A stretch of 64,000 bases of DNA from Thalassomonas haliotis. Its GTDB lineage: Bacteria > Pseudomonadota > Gammaproteobacteria > Enterobacterales > Alteromonadaceae. The translations under genes and the position numbers were made by a program. The first letter of the stretch is position 1. Every line of letters begins with the position of its first letter. Of the stretch, positions 32,500 to 42,543 are shown in pieces. The notes beneath the pieces were generated by a model. That model made no database searches, was not told where the DNA came from, and was given only the letters and a program-made list of their open reading frames with translations. The DNA lies in the NCBI RefSeq assembly GCF_028657945.1, contig NZ_CP059693.1:5332001-5396000 (forward strand), read 5' to 3'.

Positions 32500-33177
32500 T
32501 TATAACCCCAGCTCGGCGAGGAAATCATCATCCGCTTCATCAGCATCTCCTCCCCCGGCATCTTCCTCTGCTCCAGCCAGCGACTCTTCCATGACTTTAT
32601 CGGGATCTATACTGTCGGCACTTTCAAACTCATGCAGCTGGATGAATTCGGTTCTGTCCATGGCAAATTCAAGATAAAAAATATTGTGATTTTTTGTGGT
32701 GAAAGTCACCCGGCGCATTTGCGGCCTGTCCATCGCGGTATCTACCGATATCTGCACCAGCTTGCTGATCGCCATCATTTTCGGCTGACTTTGGGTGATA
32801 GAGGTTTGTAAGCGCTCCCTAACTTTAAAAGTAAAGTCACCTACGATCTGGTTCATCAATTCGCCCATAACATTGGCGACGTCATCCGCCAGATGCGACT
32901 GGGAGATTTCTTCCTCCGGCATCCCCATATTACGCATGTAGTCCTGGTATATTTCCAGCGCCGCAACAGAGGTTAAATTAATAACCACTATACCGTTAAA
33001 ACCACCGTCAAATAACACAAAACTGCCGATATCGGGACGTAAACAAGTACTGGTAATTTTTTGCACCATGGCTGAATAGGTAATTTTATTGCCGCTGGCC
33101 TTGGATAATACTTCGGTAACCGATTGACATAAATTAATAAGAACATCATCGGTGGTGATCGATTTATTTTTTTTCAC
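32500..33177 (-). CDS. DUF3334 (CheX-like) protein, 225 aa
   Basis: Residues about 1-185 match DUF3334 of Vibrio/Shewanella-type bacteria: VLINLCQSVTEVLSKASG, IGSFVLFDGGFNGIVVINLT and HLADDVANVMGELMNQIVGDF. The ELMNQIVG segment resembles the CheX/CheC phosphatase helix (E-x-x-N), so it may act on a phosphorylated response regulator; that is inference. The C-terminal 35 residues are Asp/Glu-rich and probably disordered. Cytoplasmic, monocistronic. Confidence 0.82.
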   Translation of the reverse strand: MKKNKSITTDDVLINLCQSVTEVLSKASGNKITYSAMVQKITSTCLRPDIGSFVLFDGGFNGIVVINLTSVAALEIYQDYMRNMGMPEEEISQSHLADDVANVMGELMNQIVGDFTFKVRERLQTSITQSQPKMMAISKLVQISVDTAMDRPQMRRVTFTTKNHNIFYLEFAMDRTEFIQLHEFESADSIDPDKVMEESLAGAEEDAGGGDADEADDDFLAELGL

Positions 33178-33649
33178 TCCGTTGATTTCCTGCGTTTATC
33201 TAACCTGATGTAACTATAGCAGAACGGGAGCAAGTCAAGGTTTAATCAGCTAATATTTCCCGTAGGTTAGGGTTAAAACTTTATTCCGCCGGGCAGTTAT
33301 CCCTTTTCTTTGATAATAACCGCTGGCTACAGCTCTTGTTCACACAGAAAAATCTCTCCCCTTCCTGCCGAGGCACTTGCTGCCGGTGTACTTGCTAACG
33401 GCTTTATTCACACAAGGCAGGTAGAAGACCTCGCCACTTGTGTGTTCATACCGGCGGTGCCGTAACTGTCAATAATATTTCACTACAGGCTGGGACAACA
33501 AATAATAAGCACAATAAAAAAACAAATAAATAACAAACTCATTGAAACATTTTGTTACCTGTGCAATATTTATTCGGCAAGCAAACTTGCAGGAAAGATT
33601 AAAATAATAACTAAAAGCCCAAATTCAGGGCAGAAATTAAGGAAGATAT
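33178..33649. other. Intergenic region with a hairpin
   Basis: No gene is supported upstream of 33650. CACACAAG (33409-33416) pairs with CTTGTGTG (33437-33444), with AGG/CCT inside. The last 150 bases are A/T-rich and likely hold the promoter of the small peptide gene. Confidence 0.45.
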
Positions 33650-33811
33650 ATGAAAAAGAAAATACTACTGGCATTAGCTGCTATGGGTTTTAGCCTGGCA
33701 TCATCTGTTAATGCAACTCCTGGCGATTGGGAGCAAAGATATTGTGCTGAAAACCCAAGAGACTGTTATTGTGAATATCGAGGCGGTCGCACTTACTGCT
33801 TTATTTTATAA
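33650..33811 (+). CDS. Small secreted four-cysteine peptide, 53 aa
   Basis: The frame encodes a clear signal peptide (MKKKILLALAAMGFSLASSV, then NA) and a mature peptide of about 31 residues with four Cys (32, 39, 41, 50), GDWEQRYCAENPRDCYC onward. Four Cys in so short a peptide suggests two disulfides. The ATG has AAGGAAG upstream at good spacing, and a strong terminator follows at 33848, so it is a complete one-gene unit. The family is unknown. It could be a secreted antimicrobial, a protease inhibitor or an envelope micro-protein. Confidence 0.7.
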   Translation: MKKKILLALAAMGFSLASSVNATPGDWEQRYCAENPRDCYCEYRGGRTYCFIL

Positions 33812-33847
33812 GTAAAAACATTAACCGCTTCCCTAAAAGCAGTTGAT

Positions 33848-33871
33848 AAAGGGGGAATTTATCCCCCTTTT
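33848..33871. terminator. Terminator of the small peptide gene
   Basis: AAAGGGGGA, loop ATTTA, TCCCCCTTT, with T at the end. It lies between convergent genes (33650-33811 and elbB) and can serve both. Confidence 0.85.
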
Positions 33872-33876
33872 CCCGG

Positions 33877-34530
33877 CTAAGCCATAGCCAGCACTTCTTT
33901 CACCAACAAGTTAATACCCGATGCCGCCTCAACCATATTATTGGCCAGCATATACGCCGGGGTAGAAACCAGCTTGTGATCTTTATCAATGACGATGTCA
34001 TTAACCGGGCAATTAAGGTGCTCCGCTCCCATGGCAGTTACTGCCGCCGCCGTGTCACTGTCCGTGCCTATGGTCATTTTAGTCCCTTTGCCGTACACCA
34101 GGGGGATCATTGCCGGGGCAATACAGATATAACCGGCCGCTTTGTTTGCCCTGGCAAAGGCCTGACAGGCTGTTAATACATCCGCCTGCAGCCGGCATTT
34201 ATCGCCGTTAACGGCAAAGTCCGACAGATTTTTCGCCGCGCCAAAACCCCCGGGTAAAATCAGGCCATCAAAATCATCAACCACCAGGGTTTTAACATCT
34301 GCCACTTCACCGCGGGCGATACGTGCCGATTCCACCAGCACATTGCGGCTTTCATCTTCGCTTACTTCACCGGTCAAATGATTGATCACATGGTACTGGT
34401 TAATATCGGGAGCAAAACAGCTATATTGTGCCCCCTGCTGGTTTATCGCTAACATGGTAAGTACGGCTTCATGTATTTCACTGCCGTCAAAAACACCACA
34501 ACCACTTAAGATCACTGCAATTTTTTTCAT
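33877..34530 (-). CDS. elbB: ElbB, isoprenoid-biosynthesis glyoxalase of the DJ-1 family, 217 aa
   Basis: A class I glutamine-amidotransferase-like (DJ-1/PfpI) protein. ILSGCGVFDGSEIHEAVLTMLAI at the N-terminus, FDGLILPGGFGAAKNLSDFA, and YICIAPAMIPLVYG with the nucleophile-elbow Cys are diagnostic. It has glyoxalase activity in E. coli and was linked to isoprenoid synthesis. The length is normal. It stands alone. Confidence 0.93.
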   Translation of the reverse strand: MKKIAVILSGCGVFDGSEIHEAVLTMLAINQQGAQYSCFAPDINQYHVINHLTGEVSEDESRNVLVESARIARGEVADVKTLVVDDFDGLILPGGFGAAKNLSDFAVNGDKCRLQADVLTACQAFARANKAAGYICIAPAMIPLVYGKGTKMTIGTDSDTAAAVTAMGAEHLNCPVNDIVIDKDHKLVSTPAYMLANNMVEAASGINLLVKEVLAMA

Positions 34531-34615
34531 TGTTATTCCCTATATCACGCATTTAACTCTGGACGGAATTTTAGCCCAGTTAAGTACAAGTTTCATGTTA
34601 ATTCATTCGCCGCTA

Positions 34616-36073
34616 TTACTTAACCGAGCTGGGCCGAGCCGAGCCGTGTACCAAGTCTCCTAATACGACTATCGCCTCTTCGATACGCTCGCACCACTGC
34701 ACCCCGTAACTGATGCGCATGTAATTATGATATTTGCCAGAAGGAGAGAAGATGCTGCCGGGGGCAAAGCTCACGCCCCGGGCAATGGCCTGGCGGAAAA
34801 AGTCTCCGCTATTGACATAGGAGCGGCAGCGGACCCAGAGTACACTGCCCCCCCGGGGCTTGGAAATGCAGATATCATCGGGGAAATGCTCGGCAATAAA
34901 TGCCCGCATGCGCTCACAGTTATAACTGAGTTTTTTCCTGAGCACGGTTAAATGGCGGTCATATTCGCCGCTCATCAGGTATTCGTTTAAAGTCCATTGC
35001 TGCAACATAGGGGTCGAGCAGGATTGTGCCCGTTTGATCCTTTTTGCCTGCTCGGCAAACTTACCCGGCACCAGCCAGCCGATACGATAACCCGGGGCGG
35101 CAGTTTTCGAAAAAGAAGAACAAGTGATCACCAGGCCTTTTTCCGAATACAGCTGCGCGGGTTTAGGTCTTTGTTCGCCAAAATAGAGTTCGCTGTAAAC
35201 ATCATCTTCGATCAGGGGAATATCCTGCTGCTCCAGCAAATTAACTATGGTTTGGCGTCTATCATCCGGCATAAGAGATCCCAGGGGATTATTGATGGCG
35301 GTAGAAAACAGACAGGCCTTCACCGGGTACTGTTTGATCACCCTGGCCAGTTCATCGGGACAAATTCCCTGCTCGGTGCAGGTGTATACCTCCAGTGCCT
35401 TCATGCCTAAACTTTCGATCAGCTCGATCATGCCAAAAAAGCACGGGGATTCTATCGCAATAACATCACCTTTTTCGGCAACACATTGCAAGGCAATGGC
35501 CAGGGCTTCCTGGGCGCCGTTGGTGATGACTATATCTTCATGATTAACATCTACCCCGAGCTCCTGATAGCGAAACCCCAGCTGCATACGCAACTTGGGA
35601 TCGCCGTTGATGGGACCGTAACTGACAGCTTTTTCCGCCACTTTACTGATCACCGCGCGCATTAACCTTGCCAGCGCCTTGTCAGGCGGGTGGCTGTTCA
35701 CCGGGTTGGAAATCCCCAGCGCCACGGTATCGGGTAAATGAATGGCTTCATGCACCTGCTCAATCAGGCTGCGGCATTCTATTTCCACCGGATCGCAGCA
35801 AGCCCATTTTGCCCGCATTGGCATCAGTTTACGCGCCTGTTGCGCCTGCAGGTAATAACCGGACTGGGGCCTGGCACATATGCTGCCCTGGCGCTCAAGC
35901 TCAACATAAGCCTGTTTGACCGTCGGCACACTGATTTCCAGCTGACTACTGAGTTTGCGCAGGCTCGGCAGCTTATCTCCCGGGCGTAAGACCCCGGATT
36001 CCTGCTGCTTTTCGATGAAGTCGATCACTTGCTGGTATAAAAAGTCCGATGAAGATCTGTTCAGTAAACGCAT
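34616..36073 (-). CDS. MocR-type regulator (GntR HTH fused to PLP aminotransferase), 485 aa
   Basis: A winged helix of the GntR family (residues about 8-75, KLPSLRKLSSQLEISVPTVKQAYVELERQG) is fused to a type I aminotransferase domain. ITNGAQEALAIAL, LIEDDVYSELYFG and TCSSFSKTAAPGYRIGWLV (the PLP Lys) are present. MocR proteins usually use PLP or an amino compound as effector. It is divergent from a 51-aa peptide gene and an EamA transporter, which it probably controls from the 150-base shared promoter region. Confidence 0.92.
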   Translation of the reverse strand: MRLLNRSSSDFLYQQVIDFIEKQQESGVLRPGDKLPSLRKLSSQLEISVPTVKQAYVELERQGSICARPQSGYYLQAQQARKLMPMRAKWACCDPVEIECRSLIEQVHEAIHLPDTVALGISNPVNSHPPDKALARLMRAVISKVAEKAVSYGPINGDPKLRMQLGFRYQELGVDVNHEDIVITNGAQEALAIALQCVAEKGDVIAIESPCFFGMIELIESLGMKALEVYTCTEQGICPDELARVIKQYPVKACLFSTAINNPLGSLMPDDRRQTIVNLLEQQDIPLIEDDVYSELYFGEQRPKPAQLYSEKGLVITCSSFSKTAAPGYRIGWLVPGKFAEQAKRIKRAQSCSTPMLQQWTLNEYLMSGEYDRHLTVLRKKLSYNCERMRAFIAEHFPDDICISKPRGGSVLWVRCRSYVNSGDFFRQAIARGVSFAPGSIFSPSGKYHNYMRISYGVQWCERIEEAIVVLGDLVHGSARPSSVK

Positions 36074-36227
36074 AACTGTATAGGTTGCATTTTCAATTTT
36101 TTGTATATGTTATTAAAACAAAACATAGGTAAACTGTCTATCCATCACCGCCACCTTGGCTGGAAATTGCCTAAACCGGGCCGGATGTAAAGCCCAAAAA
36201 ACCTTTAACCTAAAACAGGAGCTCATT

Positions 36228-36383
36228 ATGAATATTGTTACAGCTATCAAAAAAACCGTAGTACTCGCGTTTGAACTGATCACTAAAACCGCCCTGTTTA
36301 ACGGTTTGGCCGCACAAGAAACCCAGTCGCTGCAAATTACAGCCAAACCGGAGCAGCATGCCTGTTGCTCTCCCTGTTGCTAG
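36228..36383 (+). CDS. Mini-protein with Cys-rich tail, 51 aa
   Basis: The peptide opens MNIVTAIKKTVVLAFELITK and ends EQHACCSPCC. The start at 36228 has AGGAG seven bases upstream, better than the longer frame from 36156. The four C-terminal Cys in a CC-x-x-CC arrangement suggest metal binding or redox chemistry; the N-terminal helix is amphipathic. The transporter gene starts 28 bases after its stop, so the two are co-transcribed, divergent from the MocR regulator. No family is known to me. Confidence 0.6.
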   Translation: MNIVTAIKKTVVLAFELITKTALFNGLAAQETQSLQITAKPEQHACCSPCC

Positions 36384-36411
36384 AAAAAATGATGAGAAGA
36401 AGGGGGTAAAA

Positions 36412-37377
36412 ATGAATAATACGGTTTTATATGTGTTAACTGTGCTGATCTGGGGCTCCACCTGGATCGCCATCAACTACCAGTTAGGGGAAGTTGCCCC
36501 GGAAGCCTCCCTGGTCTACCGTTTCGGCCTGGCTGCGGCCGTACTGTTTTTATTTTGCCGGATAAAAAGTTTGCCTTTGGCCTTTAGTTTGCGCCAGCAC
36601 GCCCAGCTGATGGCCTTTGGCCTGTGCCTGTTTGGCGTCAACTACTACTTTTTATACCTGGCCCAGCAGCATATTAACTCGGCACTGACCTGCATCGGTT
36701 TTTCAACCATGATGATAATCAATATCCTCAACGCCAGGTTCTGGTATAAAACGAAAATCACCAAACAGGTCTATTACGGCGCCGCCCTTGGTCTGTTCGG
36801 CATTATCACCCTGTTCTGGCCGCAGATTAACGATATCAATATCGGCGCCGACACCTTGCTGGGTTTATCCCTGTGTCTAATCGGTACAGTGTTCGCATCC
36901 GGCGGTAATATGCTGTCGATAAAAAACCAGCAAATGAGGTTGCCTGTGATGCAAACCAATGCCTGGGGCATGGCCTACGGCACTATATTTATGGCGCTGC
37001 TGGCGGTACTGCGCGGGGTTGAATTTAACTTCTCCCTGACCTTGCCTTATGTCGGCTCGCTGCTTTATTTGTCAATTTTTGGCTCAGTGATCGCCTTTGG
37101 CTGTTACCTGACCTTACTTGGCCGCATCGGCGCCCACAAAGCCTCGTACGCCACTGTGATGTTTCCCGCGGTTGCCGTAGTGATCTCAACTTTTGTTGAA
37201 GGTTTTATCTGGGATCTGACCACAATCACAGGTTTTATCTGCATTATGCTCGGAAATCTCGTGGTATTGTCGCCTTCAAAACAAGGCGCTAAAAAAGAAG
37301 CTGATAGCAAAAACCGTCAGCAGCACGTATCACAAGAGGAAATAGCAGAAAAGGACATGAGACCGGCTAAAGCCTAG
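36412..37377 (+). CDS. EamA/DMT-family transporter, 321 aa
   Basis: A ten-helix drug/metabolite transporter with two EamA repeats. VLIWGSTWIAINYQLGEVAP is the typical start, the loop ends with the LFGVNYYFLYLAQQHINSALT block, and the second repeat contains YVGSLLYLSIFGSVIAFGCYLTLLGRIGAHKASYA. The ATG at 36412 follows AGAAGGGGG; the frame upstream to 36358 overlaps the mini-protein gene. It probably exports an amino acid or metabolite in response to the MocR regulator. It ends with a polar tail of about 35 residues. Confidence 0.9.
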   Translation: MNNTVLYVLTVLIWGSTWIAINYQLGEVAPEASLVYRFGLAAAVLFLFCRIKSLPLAFSLRQHAQLMAFGLCLFGVNYYFLYLAQQHINSALTCIGFSTMMIINILNARFWYKTKITKQVYYGAALGLFGIITLFWPQINDINIGADTLLGLSLCLIGTVFASGGNMLSIKNQQMRLPVMQTNAWGMAYGTIFMALLAVLRGVEFNFSLTLPYVGSLLYLSIFGSVIAFGCYLTLLGRIGAHKASYATVMFPAVAVVISTFVEGFIWDLTTITGFICIMLGNLVVLSPSKQGAKKEADSKNRQQHVSQEEIAEKDMRPAKA

Positions 37378-37440
37378 CTGGTTATGGAAAACAATTAACT
37401 CAAGCTTTCAGTTAACAAACCTTTCAGTGCTCGCTGCACC

Positions 37441-37477
37441 ACGGCATGGGATTTCCTTCCCCCCATGCCGTTTTTTT
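37441..37477. terminator. Intrinsic terminator after the EamA gene
   Basis: ACGGCATGGG (37441-37450) pairs with CCCATGCCGT (37462-37471), followed by seven T. It separates the transporter from the convergent protease gene. Confidence 0.9.
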
Positions 37478-37497
37478 ACTCTTTAAAAAAGCGCTAA

Positions 37498-39915
37498 CTA
37501 GTTTCCTATCGGCGACCCCGGGGCCATTTTTATCTCGGAAGGCATCACCACTTGTTTGCCTTTGGTTAAACCAAAATCGATTTGTTGTGCTAACAGCTGG
37601 TAATGACCAGAAAGCGGTTTATCCATTGCGCCTTTTACCTTAGCGCTAAGCCAGCCTTGCAACTTCAGCAGGGCAGCATAGATATCCGAACGTACTTCCG
37701 GCACCAGCTCCTTTTTAAGCCAAAGCTGCAGCAGTTGATCCACCACTTGCTGGTTCACCCTTTGCTGTACCAGGCTTGCCAAGCCGGGTTTTACCTGCGC
37801 CCCCAATGTGCCGGCCAGCAACTGTTTCACCACAGCGCTTACCCCGGGGATATTACTGTCCAGTGCGGCTTGCTGTTGCAGCCTGGCCAGGCGTTCGGCA
37901 TTTAACAATAAACCTATGCTGTGTTTGGCGCTGGCTTCGGCAGCGCTGACCGCATCAAAAGTTAATCCGGTATGGGCGCTAAAGCTTTCCCGGTTTCTTT
38001 GATAGCCGTAGGCCTTGGGTGGGATCAGCGCCAAAATATTTTCCGGCATAGTTAAAAAGTCGCTGCTAAGGGTAGATAACAGGGCCGTTAAAGCCGCCTG
38101 TTGCTGTTCGCCGCTGATATTAGTCACCCCTTTGATGGTGTCATCATCCCGGGTTTCATAGAAATAATCGACACCGGCGATAAATTTCACCACAGCTTCA
38201 AGCTGATACCTGTGATAGTTATAAACCGGTACTAACACCTGCTCCAACTCGGATAACGGGCGGTCATAAGCCAGGCTGTTAATACCAAAATCTGCCAGGG
38301 CTTTTTTCCTGACTTTAACCACCTGCTCAAAACCGCTGACGGCATCTTTACCGTTATCCCATAAGTGACCGGCAAGCTGGCCGCCGGATACAGGGCGGGC
38401 ATCGGGGTCTGAGCTGTATTTCAGTCCGCGATCTTGTACCTGACGGATAAGCTCTGTGCGCTGTTTTTTATTTTCATCGCCATAACCATAGGCAATCACA
38501 TATTTATCCCATTCACCGATATCTGTGGCATAAGCCTGGCTTAAATCTATCTTGCCTTGCTTAAGTTTGATATCCGGGTGCGGGTAATCCATTACCGAAG
38601 CGCGGTTATTGGTACTGGCGGCAAAGTTATGGGCAATACCTAAGGTATGGCCGACTTCATGGGCCGATAACTGGCGGATACGGGCCAGCGCCATTGCTTT
38701 CATTTTCCTGGTATCGGCATTGCGGCTTTTATAGGGAGAAGTTAGTCCGGTGGCGATCAGGTAGTCCTGTCTGACCCGCAGTGAACCCAGGGTCACATGC
38801 CCTTTGAGAATTTCACCGCTGCGGGGGTCGATAACGCTTGAGCCGTAAGACCAGCCACGGGTCGCCCGGTGCACCCATTGGATCACGTTGTAACGCACAT
38901 CCATAGGATCGGCATCTTCCGGCAAAATTTTCACCTGGAAAGCATTTTTATAGCCTAAGGCACTAAAGGCCTGATCCCACCATAAGGCGCCGTCAATTAA
39001 CGCCGAGCGCACCGGCTCGGGTACGCCGGGATCCAGGTAATAAACTATCGGCTCAACCGCTTCACTGACTCTGGCATTGGGATTTTTCTTCTCCAAACGG
39101 TGGCGGGGGATAACCCTTTTCAGCAAAGGTTCGTCTATGGCACTGGCATAATCGGCATATTCGATGGACCAGAAACCGCTATAGGGATGAAATTCCCGGG
39201 TCTGGTAATCAGTATCGGGCAGTTGGATCAGGGAGTGGTGCATATGCACGCTGACGATATTGGCATCCGGGGTCACCGAGCGCAGGTAGTCACCGGCTTT
39301 ACTGCCTTTAAAGGTAACTATGGCTTCAAACTCGGTATTTTCAGGAAAAGCCTTGCTGCGCTTTGGATATAAGCCGCTGCGGCTGGCATCGATTTTAAAG
39401 CTGCCCTGCTTGCGTTTATCCAGACTGATCGCCAGATTGTGAATATCCGATAATAAAAACGGGGTGTAATCAATAAACACGCTGTTTTGCTGTTTTTGAT
39501 CGTCAAGCTTCACCAGTTCAAACCCCCAAAGAATCGAGGTGGCAAAAGCTTCATCCACCGCCTGCCTTTCCAGGGCATTGTCGGAGTCGGCGCGGTAGTA
39601 GGTATTTAGCTGGCGCAAGAACACCTTATTGCCGGAACGCTCAAAGCGCACCAACCGGGTATCCCCAAGTTGGCCGCGGTCCAGGCCGATATCGTTTGAG
39701 CCTATGCCGTGGGGCAAGCTGCTTTGAAATAAGAACTCCTGATTGAAATTCTTTATTTCCAGGTAAACCTTGCCCTGGCTTTCATCATGGTAAAACGAGT
39801 AAAAACCCGGGTGATAGCTTTTATCCTTGATAAAGTCGCTAAAGCTGGTCCCGGCATAGACAGCATGGATACTGCACAAAAACAGCAGCATTACAGGTCG
39901 GAAAAAATTCATCAA
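37498..39915 (-). CDS. Large secreted zinc metalloprotease (DUF5117/DUF4953 type), 805 aa
   Basis: A signal peptide (about 1-21) precedes a DUF5117-like domain (about 70-260), the metzincin-like zinc site [15 protein letters not shown] (His419, Glu420, His423, His429), and a helical C-terminal DUF4953-like part. [14 protein letters not shown] after the zinc site is also typical. These proteins are common in Bacteroidetes and marine gammaproteobacteria and act outside the cytoplasm; substrates are poorly known. It diverges from fbp. Confidence 0.88.
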   Translation of the reverse strand: MMNFFRPVMLLFLCSIHAVYAGTSFSDFIKDKSYHPGFYSFYHDESQGKVYLEIKNFNQEFLFQSSLPHGIGSNDIGLDRGQLGDTRLVRFERSGNKVFLRQLNTYYRADSDNALERQAVDEAFATSILWGFELVKLDDQKQQNSVFIDYTPFLLSDIHNLAISLDKRKQGSFKIDASRSGLYPKRSKAFPENTEFEAIVTFKGSKAGDYLRSVTPDANIVSVHMHHSLIQLPDTDYQTREFHPYSGFWSIEYADYASAIDEPLLKRVIPRHRLEKKNPNARVSEAVEPIVYYLDPGVPEPVRSALIDGALWWDQAFSALGYKNAFQVKILPEDADPMDVRYNVIQWVHRATRGWSYGSSVIDPRSGEILKGHVTLGSLRVRQDYLIATGLTSPYKSRNADTRKMKAMALARIRQLSAHEVGHTLGIAHNFAASTNNRASVMDYPHPDIKLKQGKIDLSQAYATDIGEWDKYVIAYGYGDENKKQRTELIRQVQDRGLKYSSDPDARPVSGGQLAGHLWDNGKDAVSGFEQVVKVRKKALADFGINSLAYDRPLSELEQVLVPVYNYHRYQLEAVVKFIAGVDYFYETRDDDTIKGVTNISGEQQQAALTALLSTLSSDFLTMPENILALIPPKAYGYQRNRESFSAHTGLTFDAVSAAEASAKHSIGLLLNAERLARLQQQAALDSNIPGVSAVVKQLLAGTLGAQVKPGLASLVQQRVNQQVVDQLLQLWLKKELVPEVRSDIYAALLKLQGWLSAKVKGAMDKPLSGHYQLLAQQIDFGLTKGKQVVMPSEIKMAPGSPIGN

Positions 39916-40065
39916 TTGTCCTTATTATTTGCTGAAAAACAGCACACTATTGTTATAATTGGCGAAATAGATACGTTATTAATTTTCACAAGCTAACGTA
40001 TTATACATAATTAACTGACACCGTCAGATTATACAATATACACTTTAAGGCAATTAGGTAACCCT

Positions 40066-41034
40066 ATGCAACGACTAGCGCCCGCTTTACGTCAAGATAA
40101 TGTTCCGTTAGATCTTATTTCCCTGATCAAAACCGTACTCGCCGCCACCAAAGAAATTTCATTTCGGGTGAGCCAGGCCCACTTGGGTGGCCTGATGGGA
40201 TCAACTTTGGATGAAAACATCCAGGGTGAGGTACAAAAACAGCTGGACGTAGTCGCCAACCAGCTGATCAAGGATGTCCTGCTCGAATCAGGTTTTGTTA
40301 AAGCCATTTCGTCGGAGGAAGAAGATACCTCGGTACCCGGCGATGAAAACGGTCACTTTATTGTCTCTTTCGACCCCCTCGACGGCAGCTCGAATATCGA
40401 TATCAACTCATTGATCGGCACGATTTTCTCCATCCATGAAGCGCCGAAAGATATGGCTGCCGATGATCCGGATATGTTCAAACAAGCCGGCAACAAGCAG
40501 GTTTGTGCCGGTTATGTGCTGTACGGCCCGTCAACCATGCTGGTGATGACCACAGGCAGCGGTACCCACTTTTATGTACTGGACCGCACCCACGGCGGTT
40601 ATTTGCTGGTTGAGCGCAATGTGCAAATCCCGCAGGAAACCCAGGAATTTGCCATCAACATGTCGAACCAGAGATTCTGGCAGGCGCCGATGCAGGATTA
40701 TATTGCCGACCTGCTCAAGGGCGATCAGGGGCCAAGGGGGAAAAACTTTAATATGCGCTGGATTGCCGCTATGGTCGGCGATGTCCACCGGGTATTAACC
40801 CGCGGCGGTATCTTTACCTATCCTGCCGATAACCGCAACGCCGAAAAACCTTATAAATTACGCCTGATGTACGAAGCCAACCCGATGAGCTTTTTAATCG
40901 AACAGGCCGGCGGTTTAAGCATGACCAGCGAAGGCCGTATCATGGATATTGAGCCCAGCAGCATACACCAGCGGGTAGAAGTGATTTTAGGTTCGAAAAA
41001 AGAAGTGGAAGCCTGCCTGGGCTACTACAAATAA
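40066..41034 (+). CDS. fbp: Fructose-1,6-bisphosphatase class I, 322 aa
   Basis: Removes the C1 phosphate of fructose-1,6-bisphosphate in gluconeogenesis. The Mg-binding block [21 protein letters not shown] and SSEEEDT upstream are diagnostic, and the C-terminal [15 protein letters not shown] is present. Length is normal. Control by AMP is expected for the family. A hairpin terminator follows at 41057. Confidence 0.96.
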   Translation: MQRLAPALRQDNVPLDLISLIKTVLAATKEISFRVSQAHLGGLMGSTLDENIQGEVQKQLDVVANQLIKDVLLESGFVKAISSEEEDTSVPGDENGHFIVSFDPLDGSSNIDINSLIGTIFSIHEAPKDMAADDPDMFKQAGNKQVCAGYVLYGPSTMLVMTTGSGTHFYVLDRTHGGYLLVERNVQIPQETQEFAINMSNQRFWQAPMQDYIADLLKGDQGPRGKNFNMRWIAAMVGDVHRVLTRGGIFTYPADNRNAEKPYKLRLMYEANPMSFLIEQAGGLSMTSEGRIMDIEPSSIHQRVEVILGSKKEVEACLGYYK

Positions 41035-41056
41035 GCTAAATAGATATTTCCCTTAC

Positions 41057-41094
41057 TTTGCCCGGCGTTAGCCAAGAGCTGATATCCGGGCAAA
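41057..41094 (+). terminator. Terminator-like hairpin after fbp
   Basis: TTTGCCCGG (41057-41065) pairs with CCGGGCAAA (41086-41094) around a 20-base loop, with a short T-rich tail. Confidence 0.6.
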
Positions 41095-41216
41095 TTTCCT
41101 GTTCTCTCCCCTGTCTTCACCATTGCAGATAAAATAGCCAATATTATTTCATCGCCGCTATGGCATGGCAGTTATTTTTTGCTAGAATGTGCGCCAATTA
41201 AAGGAGAGGTCTGTTT

Positions 41217-42137
41217 ATGCCAGATTATGTAGTGGGACATAAGATCCCTGATTCTGATTCAATTTGTTCTGCGATAGCTTTATCGTACCTGCAAACCACC
41301 TTAGGTAAAGATACCGTGCCGGCACGTTTGGGCGAGCTGTCACCGGAAACCAACTTTATCCTGGATAAATTCGGTTTTGAAGCACCTATGCTGAAAACCA
41401 GCTATGCCGGAGAAAGCCTGTATATCGTCGATCACTCAGATCGCGTTCAGGGCCCGGACGATATCGATGACGCCACGATTTTAGGCATTATCGACCACCA
41501 TAAACTTGGCGATATCACCACATCTACCCCGTTAGAGTGCTGGATCCGCCCGGTAGGCTGTACCAATACCATCATCAAGATGATGTATGACTTCCACGGC
41601 GTAGAGATCCCGAAAAACATCGCCGGCGCCATGATGTGCGCCATTTTAAGCGATACCGTGATTTTCAAATCACCAACCTGTACCACGGCCGACATCAAAT
41701 GTGTTGAAGCCCTGGCTGAGATCGCCGGCATCGAAGACTACAAAGCACTTGGCATGGAAATGTTTAAAGTGAAATCCGCCGTTGACGGTACCCCGGTACG
41801 CGACCTGGTCTTACGCGACTTTAAAGATTTCAATATGAACGGCAACCTGGTAGGCATAGGCCAGCTGGAAGTTATCGACCTGAGTGTTTTTGACGAAATG
41901 AAAGCCGAACTTGAAGCGGATATCGCGGCATTAAAAGCCGAAGGCGAGCGCCACAGCGTGATTTTACTGCTGACCGACATCATGAAAGAAGGCTCAGAGT
42001 TGCTGGTGGTCAGCGATGATGACAGCTTAACCGAGCGTGCTTACGGTAAAGCCACGGTGGACGGTAAAGTCTGGATTGACGGTTTCTTAAGCCGTAAAAA
42101 ACAGGTCGTGCCGCCGCTGCAGGAGTCTTTTGCTTAA
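41217..42137 (+). CDS. ppaC: Mn-dependent family II inorganic pyrophosphatase, 306 aa
   Basis: A DHH-superfamily enzyme that hydrolyses pyrophosphate. The metal motifs are VVGHKIPDSDSICSA, YIVDHSD and GIIDHHKLGD, and the C-terminal DHHA2 domain ends with WIDGFLSRKKQVVPPL. No CBS domains are present, so it is the short constitutive form. An AAAGGAGAGG ribosome site is strong. The genome also carries the unrelated family I enzyme at 49636-50175 in this window. Confidence 0.95.
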   Translation: MPDYVVGHKIPDSDSICSAIALSYLQTTLGKDTVPARLGELSPETNFILDKFGFEAPMLKTSYAGESLYIVDHSDRVQGPDDIDDATILGIIDHHKLGDITTSTPLECWIRPVGCTNTIIKMMYDFHGVEIPKNIAGAMMCAILSDTVIFKSPTCTTADIKCVEALAEIAGIEDYKALGMEMFKVKSAVDGTPVRDLVLRDFKDFNMNGNLVGIGQLEVIDLSVFDEMKAELEADIAALKAEGERHSVILLLTDIMKEGSELLVVSDDDSLTERAYGKATVDGKVWIDGFLSRKKQVVPPLQESFA

Positions 42138-42185
42138 CCAAGAGACTGATTAGCAAGCAACTAAAAAGTCCTGTTTAATATAATT

Positions 42186-42210
42186 GCCCGGCCTAAGTGC
42201 CGGGCTTTTT
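42186..42210 (+). terminator. Intrinsic terminator of ppaC
   Basis: GCCCGGC, loop CTAAGT, GCCGGGC, then five T. Confidence 0.92.
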
Positions 42211-42285
42211 ATTGGCTTGATAACCTGATGCCAACTGACAGCTAACTTGCCGGTTTAATACCAGTCAATGCCTTCAAGGTTTGCC

Positions 42286-42498
42286 TTAACGACTGGGATT
42301 ATCGATATTTAAACGGACCTTAGTGAGCTTTTCTTCAGCCATTCCCACCATAGCGGTATAGCCTTGCTCACGATGAAAGTCTGGCCCAATATTGGCATTT
42401 TCCCCAACCCGATACCAGCTACTGTGGCACATCACCCCGGCAGACAATGGTTGTAAACCTGTTTGCCAATACTTTGGCACAAGCATTGCTAAAAACAA
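42286..42498 (-). CDS. Possible gene fragment, 70 aa
   Basis: The frame reads like true protein in its centre (MCHSSWYRVGENANIGPDFH, then GYTAMVGMAEEKLTKVRL), but I recognise no family, there is no good ribosome site, and it lies in the promoter region of the PEP-CTERM gene. It may be the tail of a lost gene. The rest of 42211-42543 shows nothing clear except an imperfect inverted repeat, CCAGTC/GACTGG, near 42260-42295. Confidence 0.3.
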   Translation of the reverse strand: MFLAMLVPKYWQTGLQPLSAGVMCHSSWYRVGENANIGPDFHREQGYTAMVGMAEEKLTKVRLNIDNPSR

Positions 42499-42543
42499 TT
42501 ACAAAACAATAAATTTACTTTATATCAACAAAAAGGATAAGTT

